Assembly: GCA_021307315.1 (NCBI GenBank)
Contig: JAJSPD010000001.1
Coordinates: 1,364,001 to 1,428,000, forward strand
Reading direction: 5' to 3'
DNA: 64,000 nt
Source: Bisporella sp. PMI_857
Lineage: Eukaryota > Ascomycota > Leotiomycetes > Helotiales > Helotiaceae
The notes under the pieces were generated by a model, which was not told where the DNA came from, made no database searches, and saw only the letters and a program-made list of their open reading frames with translations. The position numbers and the translations under genes were made by a program. Below, one piece after another: positions 24,601-36,482 of this stretch. Numbering within the stretch: position 1 is the first letter of the stretch; each line of letters opens with the position of its first letter.

Positions 24601-25479
24601 ACTACCTATGAATTAGGAAGGAAACACAATATATTCTTTTTGCAAGTATTGAAAAGATGTTTTTTTCTTTTAATTTGAAAGTATCCGAGTCTGGTTTTGT
24701 TCTTGTCGGTAGTAGTTTTGGTTGGTTGTTTAGTGGTGGGGTGAGTCAGATGACTGTACAGTACAGTAATATTGATCTTCTAATGTGGTGGTGCCAAGAC
24801 AGGGCACTTCGTCATTGATGTCCATTGGGGTGTTAATTTAACTACTGTACATAATTTAAACATCCACATTAACAGATATCTTCTGACAACATGCGCTTCT
24901 ATGTAAATTCTAGATTCACAGAATATCAATACCTTAGTCATATATATATCGCTATATCCTTGCCAAAGAGAATTCACTCTGGGATTTTGGGCGAATGTCA
25001 GCCAGCAATTTTTGCATTAAGGATATATGTCACGGGACAGCTCTGTGATACATAATATATAGAATTATCAGCAAGAATGAAAAAAATCTCGTTGAGAGCC
25101 ATCAGTTTCTTCATACTTCTCTATCTTCCATGGGTGGCCCATTTATATGCAATGAAGCGCCAACGGCAGATCGACATCTCGCCAGTTGGCTCGGCACTCT
25201 CGACATCGCGGAGCGGACCTCCCTGATTATTTCACTAAAAGAGGCAGGAGATTCAATCCATAAGGCTGATTAGGAAAGTAGAAAGCGCGGGTTTTCCAGA
25301 TGCTGGTGTTTCCGGGCTTGGCTAAAGAGTTAGAAGTCCATTTTGCGTGACACCAAATATCGCAAGTCCCTTCCTGCATTGCGTATATATGGACTGCCGT
25401 GTATGCCCTTCCTCTCACCCCACTCTATCAATGTCCTCCTCTTCCTGCTCCTCTTCCTTCTCCTCATCCATCAGGTAGA
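24601..25479. other. divergent intergenic region between ARO3 and DPP4
   Basis: This 880-bp region is the upstream side of both the minus-strand DAHP synthase gene and the plus-strand dipeptidyl peptidase gene. A CT-rich tract (25420-25470) sits just before the peptidase start, as is common in fungal leaders. No gene was recognised in it. Confidence 0.5.
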
Positions 25480-28346
25480 ATGAAAGACTTAAAGGTATAA
25501 CGTCTACGGCGTACTCTTCGGAATATGAATAACGAACTGAACAGGTCCTGGTAGGTGCCATCTTTGTGGTCTTGTCAACACTCAGCAGAGCCGAAGTCCT
25601 TCCTCGGGCTCAGACCACTTCAGCCAAGAAAGTCGTCTCCTTCGCCGATGTCTTCAGTGGCAACTTCTCCGTCAAGCGCACGTCGCTACAATGGGCTACT
25701 CAAGGTGACGACGGAACATATGTAGACTCGGATGATAGTGGATCACTCCATCTAGCCAATATCGTGACCGGGAACAGCACCGTGTTTGTCTCTGTGTCCG
25801 ATCTGCCAGAAGCTGTCAAAGGCTACTATGACTATTCTATCCAACCAAGCGGGTAAGCTAATGTTTTCGCCTCTCATTTCATTGCGCTACCTGTAACAAA
25901 TCACGTGACGATGTATCTAACTTAGTGAAGAGAAAATGTTCTGTTTATTGCCAATCGTACGAAGCAGTACCGACATTCATATTTTGCGGACTATTATGTA
26001 TACAACATTAAAGATAAATCAACTATCCCCTTAGTCGATGGTCAGGCAGGGGATATTCGTAAGTCATGTTGGAGCACTCGATAAGCTATCTTGATACACA
26101 AGTGTTTTGAGTCACAATATATATATCATTCCATAACGGATTTCTCAGCTAATATGTCTTCTTACATAGAATATGCTGGATGGTCAACTCAGAATGATAC
26201 CATAGCATATGTACGGGGCAACGATTTGTATATTTGGCAAAATGGCAGTGCCAGTAAAATTACCAATAATGGCGGTCCAGATTTCTTCAACGCAGTGCCG
26301 GACTGGGTATATGAAGAAGAAGTATTTGGCGACAGGTATACCCTGTGGTGGTCACCTGACGGCCAGCAGTTGGCTTTCTTGAGTTTTAATGAGACTGGCG
26401 TAAGTTGAGCGTCCGGTCTGTGCGATGTTTCTAATGTATAACTTAGGTTGACACATATTCGATTCCTTATTATATGGGTTACCCGGGTCAAGCCACGGCT
26501 AATCCGTACCCTACGTTCTTGGATATTCGATATCCTAAAGTAGGAACGACCAATCCTACTGTAGCCTTCAACTTGCTTGACCTTGCAGATAGAGAAGCCG
26601 GGCCGAAGAAGATTGAATACGAGGCATTTGGCCAGGACGATACAATTATCGGTGAAGTTGCCTGGGTCACTGATAACTCGTCTCACGTCATCTTCCGGGC
26701 TTTCAATCGCGTACAAGATCAGGAGAAGCTGCTTTTGGTCGATACATCAGACAGCTCTGTAACAGTTGTGCGAGAAAGAGACGGACGGCCAGGCTGGATT
26801 GATAATAATATCGCTATCAAGTTCATTCCAGGTACTGGAAACTATGTTGATTTGTCAGATGAGAGTGGATGGAGCCATCTGTACTTATATGGTATCTTTG
26901 GCTCTAAGCCGAAGGCCATCACGAGGTCAGTCAGTTTCTCAGAGCAACATCCCTTTTCGAAGCTTCACAATTTACCAGACATAAGTCTAAGAGAATATGG
27001 TTTTATCGGTGATGCTCCGTGACATACCAAACACAGATATTCTTCTCAGAGATTTCTCGAAGCACACCACTCCTTCATCGTCCTTCTAGCATGTTCTTTG
27101 GACAAAAGAGCTAATTCTGATTCTCTCGCTATAGCGGAGATTGGGAGGTCACTTCGGTCCTAAATATTGACACTAACAACCGAACCATATACTACCAATC
27201 AACGGAAAGAGACTCCACTGAAAGGCATATCTACTCTATCTCTTTCGATGGTAGCAACAAAAAAGTATTAGTTGATGACACACAGCCAGGTGTATGGACT
27301 GCGAGCTTTTCGGCAGGTGGTAGTTATTATATCCAAAGCTACAACGGGCCAAATCTGCCTTTCCAGAGGCTGTATTCCGTCAATGACTCATCAAAACCGA
27401 TCCAAACTATTAACGACAATGCTGTACTCGCTTCAAAACTATCAGCCTATATCCTTCCGAATGTCACTTGGTCGTCAATTAATCACCCTGAGGGATACAG
27501 CTTCAATGTAATGGAGAGACTACCTCCAAATTTCGATAGCAGTAAAAGATACCCGGTTGTTTTCGATATTTATGGGGGTCCAGGGTCACAGCAGACTTCC
27601 AAGACTTTTAGACAGGTTGATTTCAGAGCATATCTTGCATCCGATCCTGAACTGGAGTACATAGTCTTGTCAGTGGATAATCGCGGAACCGGGTATAAAG
27701 GGCGAGACTTCAGAATTGCTGTCGCTGGCCAGCTTGGTAAGTCGGAGGTACATTTGTTGAAAAATTAACTAATTGGTGGCACTTAGGTAAACTAGAAGCA
27801 CAAGATCAAGTCTATGCTGCTAGAGAGTGGGCCAAAAAGCCATACGTCGACGCTACTAAAATCGCAATCATGGGATGGTCATACGGTGGCTATCTATCTT
27901 CCAAAGTCCTTGAAACCGACAGCGATGCTTTTTCCTTCGCACTCATCACGGCTCCCGTTTCCGATTGGCGTTTCTATGACAGTATATACACAGAGCGCTA
28001 CATGAAAGTCCCGGATACAAATTTGGCCGGCTACACCGAGTCTGCGGTCCACAAAGTATCTGGGTTTAAGAATGTTCGAGGAGGCTTCTTGATCCAACAT
28101 GGTACTGGCGATGATAATGTTCATTTTCAAAATGGAGCGGTTCTGGTTGACACTCTGACTGCCGGACAAGTAAGCCCGGGAAAGATGCATGTGCAATGGT
28201 TCACAGATAGTGACCACAGTATAAATTTTCACAGTGCGACACAATTCGTGTATAAGCAGATGGCACAGTATCTCTACGGAGAGAAGATTAGGAGCGAAGC
28301 GAAGTTGGTACATCAATTTGATAAGCGGAGCCGAGACACAGCCTAA
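25480..28346 (+). CDS. DPP4: secreted dipeptidyl peptidase IV (serine peptidase family S9B)
   Basis: Seven exons, 25480-25494, 25545-25852, 25931-26058, 26170-26399, 26447-26925, 27135-27736 and 27787-28346, join in phase to give 773 aa. The 15-nt first exon (ATG AAA GAC TTA AAG) plus exon 2 encode a signal peptide ([20 protein letters not shown]). An eight-bladed propeller region follows, then the alpha/beta-hydrolase domain: [10 protein letters not shown] (oxyanion region), GWSYGGY with the nucleophile Ser, [12 protein letters not shown] with the catalytic Asp, and DSDHSIN with the catalytic His. The WVYEEEVF motif contains the Glu pair that binds the substrate N-terminus. It removes X-Pro/X-Ala dipeptides from the N-terminus of extracellular peptides. 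The 209-nt intron at 26926-27134 is long for this genome. Confidence 0.95.
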
Positions 28347-28838
28347 GCGCAGAAATATAATACTGTCCTTCTGAAGAAATGCTTATCGAAGCCTTTTTAA
28401 TTGGCGCGAAGCACTTTTAGATATTATCTCCTCAGCTGTCTTTCTCGGGATTCTTATCTATACCTTACGTCTCCAATATATCTATCGGAATCTGATATAT
28501 GTAATCCGATGAGATTTTCTTGCTAAGGTAAAGAGGAAGGTGGCCAAATAGAGGGCAAGATGGCTTCCTTTGATCATCCAGACATAGAAAAGCCACAAAT
28601 CAAATTAAATCTGGAAACTCCTTCCAGTCGAGGACAAAGAAAGCTCAAGTCCCACAGAGCGGCTTTATATCGATTTTCCTTGACAATTCAAGACTGCCAG
28701 TACGGTTTCTCTAGATGCGGATATATACAAATGTTGAAACCTAAAAACTACAAGTATACATTTACTTGCATAAAAAGACCTCAACTTCCTTCCGAGAGCT
28801 GTATACCCTAGAAACATTATTTACAAGGATCTATAATC
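28347..28838. other. intergenic between DPP4 and the kinase gene
   Basis: About 490 bp. An ATG-started frame at 28560-28811 exists but has no recognisable features and may be part of the kinase leader. Nothing else was seen. Confidence 0.45.
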
Positions 28839-31144
28839 ATGCCACCTAGACAACATTCCCCTCAGCCCTCTGAGTTGTCTGAGTCTCCTCTACTCTACGA
28901 AGGTCCTATTGAGACTAACGCTTCTCTTGCTAACAACCTAAACGGCTTCAGTGTCTCTTTAGAACGGCAGGAACAATGGCTCCGCCGTTCCCAGCAATGG
29001 GACTTTGCTGACCTCCCTGTCAGGTGGGTTCCCAGGAAGGTGTTGGGGGCAGGCGTCAATGGGATCGCAGCCTTGTTCGAGAGGAGGGGTGACGGGCAAG
29101 GCCCGACAGAAGTAAGCCAGTTCTGCGCCTCGAGATATCACTTCTCTCTATGAAAACCGGGTGCTGAAGAGCCGGTTGAGGGTCGGGACAACATGGTTGT
29201 CTGGAGGTCTCAGCTCGTCAGACATCTTCTTGAGCTCCTGGCTTCTAGTATTTAAAACAATAATTACAGAGCTAATCTGTTGGCTAGCTGGTAGTTAAGC
29301 AGAGTGCCAGGAATAGCGAGCTGATGCGGTGGGAGAGCTTGACTATGAGGCTGTGTATGCAGGCGGAGAGTGAGCATATCGTTAAGCTCTATAAAGGTAT
29401 GTTAGCCTCACTACTGATTTTCTGTATGTCTGCAATGTATTGGCCATTGGGTCTTGGGTTGTATGGTCTGGGGATACTGACTTGCAGAAGCATTTTACCG
29501 AGCGGAAGGGACTGGCGTAGGCCCCTTTGACCCGCTGCCTATTGACCTTCGAGGCCGCTACGACCGGAGTCGCGAGGTATCACGGATTTACACTGAATAC
29601 TGTCGCAACGGGAATATGCGAGGCCTATCAAAGTGGAAAAAAGAGTATGATTCTTTCATCCCCTTCCTCCTTCTCTTTCTCGCCTTCGGAAGACTAGAAG
29701 CTTATGATAAAATAGGAGTTATGATGATTTAGGAGAAACTTTCCCTGAAGAATATATATGGCGTTTCGTACTGTGTCTCTCGAAGGCCTTGATGGTGCTG
29801 GAGTATGGGAGTGAGGATATGAGTACAGACTGGGAAACCAAGATTGTTCATTTCGATATCAAGGAAGATAACAGTAAGTTGTTTTTATTTGGAAAGCGTG
29901 AATTAAGTAAGATGCTAATGAGGCTCAGTATTAATTGGCGATTTGGAGTAAGTTGACAGTCGTGGCGTTAAGCATCTAGATGACTGAGCCCCTTTATGAA
30001 CCTGCGGAAAGGTACAACGGAAGTAACATTTTCTGGCAATTTCTTTTTCCAAATATCCAGAAAAATTTAGTTAAGGAAATTACTAATATAATAATTCACA
30101 GTGAAAGAGAGCACAAGAGACTTGCAATCTTCAAGGTAGCTTATTCCCACCGTTACCATGCACAAGCACTAAGGCTTGTAGTTGGGAGATTTTGGTCTCG
30201 CATTGATAGTCCCGTCCCCTAGGGCTCTCATGCGACCAAATCTTCAAAGAGAATGGGCTAACGAAAACCGTTGGCGTCAAATGCCAGGCTTAACTGCTCC
30301 TGTAGGCAAATGCTGGATCCTAAGGCTATCCGAGGCATGAGGTACTGGTAAACTGATAGAGAATAGGAACAATATTTCCGCTCTGGACAACGTAGACATA
30401 AAGATGTTGGGAACGTAGGGACTCCGTGTAATGTTTTTATGCTTGGTGTACTTGTCCAAAAATATCTTTTTGGGAGATATGTTGATGTAAGTATCTGTGA
30501 GGCATGAAGCAGCGAACCAGACTATACCAGAATTTACAGGACTACTGATATCCCACAGCAGTATCAGCCGTCTAGCTCTCTGAATTTACAGAAATTCACT
30601 GACAGCTTTCCAGATGACCCAATCCTTCGCCACAAAGCTCGACGACGATGACCAGGGGATCTTCCGCTCATTCGCCACCATCCCCTGGGACAAAGAGATC
30701 CCCTACTCTAGAAAGTTGATCAACCTTCTAATCCGCCTGCTGGCAGATGACCCGGATTGCCGTCCCTTGCCCGACGACATCTACCTCGAAGCACGAGATG
30801 TCACCAGTTCTTATGACAATAATCCGCTCTGCCATGGCTACGAGCGTTCTCACGTCCTGCCACCCGACGAGTCAGCGTTCATCGCGCCCGGGAATCCGAA
30901 GGACGAACAAGGAAAGACGGTGAAGGACAGATATAGATTCTTGGTGCAGAAATATCGGCGTGAGCATGTTCCACGAGCGGAAAATCAGAATTACCTAGCG
31001 CCGGTTATGGAGTCTCCAAGTCCATTGATATTTCCGGAGCAGACTCCAAACAGGCCGGAACCGACGCTTTTGCCGTGGATTAGTCCGTATCAGAGCCCAA
31101 GGATAAGGCGTGTATCACGAAGGCCTGAGCGAAAGATGCTATAA
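28839..31144 (+). CDS. protein kinase with complete catalytic motifs, nine exons
   Basis: Exons 28839-29111, 29288-29396, 29488-29644, 29716-29873, 29929-29947, 30102-30135, 30182-30301, 30367-30486 and 30614-31144 join in phase to 506 aa. Visible kinase motifs: glycine loop LGAGVNG, ATP-anchoring Lys in LVVK, catalytic loop IVHFDIKEDN, magnesium loop KLGDFGLA and activation-segment end TAPEQY, then the C-lobe with GTPCNVFMLGVL and RLLADDPDCRP. The catalytic loop has HFD in place of HRD, so the Arg that receives activation-loop phosphate is missing; such kinases are often not regulated by that route. TAP|EQY is split by the intron at 30302-30366, whose in-frame stops could be mistaken for nonsense mutations. 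The 19-nt fifth exon is unusually small. This resembles the expanded, taxon-specific Ser/Thr kinases of filamentous fungi; the substrate is unknown. Confidence 0.85.
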
Positions 31145-31468
31145 AAGGTCCTGGAACGGGAGGGCAAACCGTAGGAGATTTAGTACAATGGTATTGGTCA
31201 CCAGTGAGTCTCAAACTTGCATGAACGGTCCCCACATAAAATTCATTTCAACTTGTATGTGAAAATGAGAAAGAATGTGTTGAAATATGTAGCAAGAACT
31301 ACTGAGTAGCTTATGCTCTTATTGTGTTAAACTTGTGAAACAAAGAAGTGAAGGGTAGGTTTGAAGGAAAATGAAGCCCTCCTGCGTTCTTGTGTAGAAA
31401 TACATTTCCTTCCATGATTTTGGTTTCCTGAAGCATTTTGATGTTGTCAAGCACTTAGATCGATCTAT
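31145..31468. other. intergenic
   Basis: About 320 bp between the kinase stop (plus) and the 3' end of the proline-rich reading frame (minus). Nothing recognised. Confidence 0.45.
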
Positions 31469-32665
31469 TTATGGGATCCTTAGGTCAACCCCAGCGTTCA
31501 CTCCAAAATTTACCCCGCCATTTATCCTGGAATCCGCTCCAGCAATTACTCCACCATTTGTCCTGGAATCTGCTCCAGCAATTACTCCACCATTTGCCGC
31601 AATATCTGCCCCAGTGTTCACCCCCCCAGGAATTTCTGGCAATCCTTGAACTGCCGGCAACCCTGGCGCTGGAATTATTGGCTTTCCTGAAATATCTGCC
31701 TCAGCGTTCGCCCCCCCAGGAGTTATTGGCAATCCTAGAACTGCCGGCAACCCTGGCGCTGGAATTATTGGCTTGCCTGGAACCTCTGTCAAGCTTGGGA
31801 TTGGGATTGTCGGCAAGCCTGGAGCCGGTGGCTTTCCTGAAATTTCTGGCAAGCTTGGAATTGGAACATCTGGCAAGCTTGGAGCCGGTGGCTTTCCTGG
31901 AATATCTGGCAAGCTTGGAACTGGAACTGGAACATCTGGCAAGCTTGGAATTGGAACATTTAGCAAACCAGGAGCCGGTGGCTTTCCTGGAATTTCTGGC
32001 AAGCTTAAAACTGGAACATCTGGCAAACCTGGGGCCGGTGGCTTTTCTGGAATTTCTGGCAAGCTTGGAACTGGAGCATCTGGCAAACCTGGGGCCAGTG
32101 GCTTGCCTGGAACCTCTGGCAAGCTTGGAGCTGGAACATCTGGCAAACCTGCAGCCGGTGGCTTTCCTGGAATATCTGGTAAACCTGGAGCCAGTGGCTT
32201 GCCTGGAACCTCTGGCAAGTTTGGACCTGGAACATTTGGCAAGCCTGGAGTCGGTGGCTTTCCTGAAATTTCCGGTAAGCCCGGAATTGGAACATCTGGC
32301 AAGCTTGGAACCGGTGGCTTTCCTGGAATATCTGGCAAGCTTAAAACTGGAACATCTGGCAAACCTGGGGCCGGTGGCTTTCCTGAAATTTCTGGCAAAC
32401 TATCGTTAGATTAGCACAGCTTCTTGTCGATTGTGGATGTAGGAGCATGGGGGTTGTCTTATGAACCAACACCAAAAGATAAACGAGTTGTCGGCTCCAG
32501 TGATGGCTCTTGAAGTTTCAGCTCCCAAAGGAAATCAATATTTTGCAGGAAATTCACACGAACCCGGGAGCGGCTGGTACATCGGGAATAGCTGGAGTGC
32601 TCGGCACTTGTGGTAATATGGGAACGGCTGGTGATACTGCTGGCAAGCTTGGGAGCGTTGGGAAA
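31469..32665 (-). CDS. unresolved proline-rich repeat exons (second or decayed HsbA-type gene end)
   Basis: A long minus-strand frame (32399-31469) encodes about 20-residue repeats of the kind GKPPAPGLPDVP...SLPEIS, ending in a Gly/Asn/Ala tail (GGVIAGADS repeats). It has no ATG. A good intron (32557-32400, donor GTGAAT, branch CTAAC, acceptor GATAG) joins it in phase to a 108-nt exon (32665-32558) that also encodes Pro-rich sequence ending PAAPGFV. That exon begins after a plausible acceptor, but no phase-matched upstream exon was found. Its end copies the end of the neighbouring HsbA-like gene (PAIPGFV). It is therefore either the 3' part of a longer gene or isoform, or a relic of a duplication. 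The plus strand is also open in more than one frame, so strand choice rests on similarity to the neighbour. Confidence 0.35.
31660..32400. repeat. 60-bp tandem repeat (minisatellite), imperfect copies
   Basis: Roughly twelve imperfect copies of a 60-bp unit (20 codons) are seen, with recurring GGCTTTCCTGGAATATCTGG and GGAACATCTGGCAA blocks on the plus strand. The period is a multiple of three and the unit lacks stops in several frames, so open frames appear on both strands. Minus-strand reading gives Pro-rich repeats, plus-strand reading gives Gly-rich ones. Confidence 0.85.
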
Positions 32666-32804
32666 CTATTGATAATCAGCACTGATTTTCATCTTTTTTA
32701 TATATAAATGCCAAAAATTGAAAATCAGTTTTTAGAGCTAAACTATAAAACAAAAGTTGTTTAGCTTTCAGAACGGCTCTGAAGATTTTGGTCCTTAAAA
32801 GGAA

Positions 32805-33851
32805 TTAAAGCTTTGAAGAAAAAACGAACCCGGGGATTGCTGGAACACCGCTGGGAAGCGCCGGGAATGGGACCGTAGCCAAAGCTGAGGCCACTGCACC
32901 CTTGAGAGCCTTAATAGCCTAGGTTGAGTTAGCTGTGCTACCCAAACCGTCTTTGGACGGGATGGAGATATATGCATGCAATTATATCACTTACGGCGAC
33001 ACCGTCACCTTCGGAAGACTGAACAGTGGCAGCGAAACTTAATACGGGCCTGAGGAACGACTTAATAGCTGCGTCAACTGCGGTAAACTCTGAGTTGACC
33101 AGCTCCTTGGTGGCAGCAGACAAGTTTTGGTCTGCCAAAATAGCAGCAGTGGCTCTCTTCAGATTAGATGCGATTTCTTGTGCCTTTTCGACGGTTGCTG
33201 TCAGTTGGACGATGTCGGCGGGAGGAAGGGTTGGGATCGCAGGAGTGCTGGGAATAGGTGGGAGTTGGGGGCTAGGAAGTTCGGGGGTAGGTGTAAGTTC
33301 AGGAATAAATGGGAGTGGAATTGGTAGGTCAGGAAGTCCAGGTGCAGTAAGGGGCGTAGTTGGCAAGTCAAGGAGACTTGGGACCTCAGGAACAGGTGGG
33401 AGCGGAATAGTTGGCACACCTGAGATTGCTATCGAAGGAGCAACGAGTTTTTGGACTCTCTACTGTTAGTTTTTGACATATACTTCTAGTCTACATAGAG
33501 AGTATTTCTTACTTGCAGCTCCAGTAGTGAGCAGCACCTTAGCGATGACGTCGGCTTGTACCTTAACTGTAGCCTGGAAGGCGACTTGGGCGCTAGCAGC
33601 AGCATCGATTTTAGAGATTTCATTAGCTAGTGGAGGTCAATAATAGCGCCTAGAATACATTATGTAGTGCTCTTACTGATTATCTTGAGGCCAGTATTGA
33701 CTGTGTTATCTAGACTTGCGACTTGCTTCTGGATCGCGGACACATCCACTGCTAGAGCCGCTGGAACTGATTGCCTGTTCCCTATGGGAAGCGCGGAGAC
33801 ATGGCTTTGGATGCTAAGACCCGCAACCAGGGCTGCGCTGGACAACTTCAT
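32805..33851 (-). CDS. secreted HsbA-like hydrophobic-surface-binding protein with a Pro-rich linker
   Basis: Four exons, 33851-33677, 33626-33513, 33455-32995 and 32918-32805, join in phase to give 287 aa. The N-terminus is a signal peptide (MKLSSAALVAGLSIQSHVSA). Helical segments (LAVDVSAIQKQVASLDNTV; then after the linker EIASNLKRATAAILADQNLS and VNSEFTAVDAAIKSFLRPVL) resemble the alpha-helical HsbA family of fungal cell-wall proteins that bind hydrophobic surfaces and recruit cutinase-like enzymes. A Pro-rich linker of about 65 residues (PLPPVPEVPSLL... type) sits between the helical parts, which is not typical of short HsbA proteins. The exon 2-3 acceptor was chosen (GAGAG|TC) to keep phase. 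The family assignment is moderate. Confidence 0.6.
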
Positions 33852-34541
33852 GATTGAAAACGAAGTGACGTTCTTGGTATGACAATGGCTTGTAATCAGT
33901 ATAGTCCATGAGCGGCCATGAGAAGTAGTATATATAATGTTATTAAAAATCGAGGCTCTCATAACATTCCCATCTTCAATTCCATATAGGGGTCTAGACA
34001 ACGAAAATTTTGATCTCCTTCCTTGGTAGATCCAAAGTTTCAGGTTGTAACCCATATGCTTTGTTTGCGTGTTTTTCAGGAATGTCGGCCAACGTTTGAC
34101 ACAATTTTGGGATGACCATGTTGTGGAATGCTATTGTTTGCCCGCAATAATCCGCGAAATTGGTGATCATTGTAGTGTGCTTGACTAGACAAGGATTAGG
34201 CAAGAGCAGTTGATCCAAGAATTACCAAAAAGAAGTGAATAAATATGCAGTGTTCAACGTGAAATTTAATTTCTTGGACTTCAACACTCAGAATCAGGGA
34301 GCCTTTTGCTGCAGAGAGATGATCTAGGTTGATCTGCATGCTATCTTCTCCGGCTTCCCGATATATTATCGCTTGAGTCGCTTTCTTAACCTTGCATATA
34401 CATGGAGTAACTCGGAAGTTTAGATCCAGATTGAACAACGGGATGACGAATAAGGGGTGCGACGTTAATAACCATATAAAAGAGAAAGAGTAGGCCATCT
34501 GAAGTCGAGGGCGATAAGACACAAGGTCGGGTATTATTAAA
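33852..34541. other. intergenic
   Basis: About 690 bp upstream of the HsbA-like gene and downstream of the minus-strand RSA4 gene. Minus-strand frames at 33994-34218 and 34196-34582 have no recognisable protein features. No gene is called. Confidence 0.45.
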
Positions 34542-36202
34542 CTAATGCCTCCAAATACGGATGGCTTTATCTTTTCCCCCACTTCCTACCTTTTGACCAT
34601 CCGGGCTCCAATCGACTGCAAAGACCTCATCTTTGTGACCAGGTAGATCTATTAGCTCTGTCAGCATCCTCCAGTCAAATATAAACATGATTACGAACCT
34701 TCAGCTAACTTGTGTGTACGCATGTCCCAAACTTTCAAAGTTGTATCTTTACTTGATGTCACAAGTAGTCTCGAATCCGGACTGAATGCACACTGATATA
34801 CTGGTCCTACGTGTCCCCTCAGAGTATTAATAAACTTTCCGTCTCTTGCATTCCAAATTTTAGTATGATTATCAAATCCTGAAGATGCAATAAGTAGACC
34901 ATCTGGCGAAAAGGTAACATGGTTAACTTGTTTTTGATGGCCAAGCATTCGCTGCACTGGTTTCGTGCCCTTTGATGGCTCCCATAGATACATTGTGAAA
35001 TCATCGCTTGCAGAGACCAGCTTTTCCACTACCTCACCTTGAATCGTTGCAGACTTGAGGAATCTTTCTTTTGCCTTCGCAATTCTGCCTTCCTCAAAAT
35101 CTGGTATTTGGCCTGTGTGGTCGTGGAAAGCCGTTCTTAGAACAAAGTCTGTGGACAATGCGAGATGGTTTACCCAGTGCGCATGTGCATTCAAAGTGTG
35201 TGCAAGAGTACCATCTGATGCATTCCAAATTTTGATAGTTTTGTCTTGCGATCCAGTGTATATGAATCCTGTTCCACCCCATTTTACGCATGTTACTGAG
35301 GTCTTGTGCCCGCTAAGTACCAATTGGATTGTTTGCTGGTTGGTAGCCCATACCCGCACCGTTGCGTCTTTTGATGCGGATGCTAAACGTGGTTCTCCCA
35401 GCTTTTGAATATGATATGGCTCCCACGCTAGGCTTGTCACCCATTTTGTGTGTCCCTTCATTGCGTTTCCAAGCTGTTTCCCCGTTTTGGGATCCCAAAC
35501 TCTGACAGTATTGTCCATACTTCCCGTCGCTATTCTCGTATCATCTGGCGACCAGGCTACCGCTAGCACCCACCCATTATGTCCCTTCAGAGTGTGTACG
35601 GGTGTGCCAGTGTCGCAATCCCAGACCCGTGCAGTGTTGTCTCCACTGCCACTCACCATCCTCGAAGAACTTCTGGGCGAGAATTGCGTTGCTAGGATTG
35701 CTTCGCCGTGTCCGGGTATGGTGGAAGCACATCGAGATACAGCCCGCACTCGAAATACTGCCTGTGGAGCGGCAGATATATTCTGTACTTCTTCTGTACT
35801 GATCAGGCCAGGAGATATCAACGTTTTCCATATATTGGCTGGGAATGCCGTTGTTATGGCTTCAGCGCCTTTCTTTTGAGGAACTGGAAGTGTGAAACGG
35901 TAGGGGATGTACTCGGATTTGTCCTAAGGGATAATTAGCTAGATTTTTAACAATCAACATAGAAATAAACATACATGTCCTTGCAGCGCGTTGAGCAGAA
36001 GCTCTAGGTTTTTAGGCGTAGCATCTGCGACTGGGACAAGGACTGGCCCATCTCCTATGGGCAGTCCAGTCGTCTCATCGTAGAATTGCAGGCGGAGAGT
36101 TCCTGCGTCACTCGGAATTACTTCGATATCCTGCTGTTCTCTCGCTCGATTTGCAGCTTCTGTTTTTTGTCTCTTGCTTGGGGGCGGTACTACAGTAGCC
36201 AT
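34542..36202 (-). CDS. RSA4: ribosome assembly protein Rsa4/Notchless (WD40)
   Basis: Three exons, 36202-35975, 35923-34699 and 34657-34542, give 522 aa. The N-terminal NLE/ubiquitin-like domain is present (residues about 30-110: LRLQFYDETTGLPIGDGPVLVP, then DKSEYIPYRFTLPVP). It is followed by eight WD40 repeats, from TIPGHGEAILATQFSP through SGSGDNTARVWD to the last, encoded by exon 3 and ending DKAIRIWRH. In the known family the N-terminal domain docks with the AAA ATPase Rea1/Midasin, which removes Rsa4 from pre-60S particles during ribosome maturation in the nucleus. The last intron (34698-34658) is only 41 nt, at the lower limit for fungi, but it is in phase and restores the final blade. 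The gene is divergent from MSH4. Confidence 0.96.
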
Positions 36203-36482
36203 ATCTGCAAATTGATATTTAGCGCAATTAGAATCTATGGACCAAATATCGACAAAATTCCTAAAAAATTCTGCCACATCCCACTTGGGCGGTAAACTCT
36301 AGCGTCTTGGCATTTCTTATTATCACCTGACCTGACCCACAGCTCTATCACGAGCACTCTTCTGTTTTGTGGTTGAATATTAACAACTCTCGTGGTGTTC
36401 TCTGAGATATGCCATATTGGTCATTTAATATTATAACTTGTTATACTGACTGACCAAACTCACTAACATAAGCACGGCACAC
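36203..36482. other. short divergent promoter between RSA4 and MSH4
   Basis: A 280-bp AT-rich region separates the starts of a constitutive ribosome-assembly gene and a meiotic gene, so both promoters must lie in it. No motif could be assigned with confidence. Confidence 0.5.

Noticed and set aside
28560..28811. ATG-started 83-codon frame upstream of the kinase
   Set aside because: No recognisable content and it lies in the kinase 5' flank.
30302..30366. In-frame stops and a frame change in the kinase activation segment (pseudogene hypothesis)
   Set aside because: A phase-0 intron with proper ends removes them and restores TAPEQY, so the gene appears intact.
31471..32414. Plus-strand Gly-rich, collagen-like frames in the minisatellite
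   Set aside because: The repeat period of 60 bp keeps several frames open; the minus strand agrees with the neighbouring Pro-rich gene.
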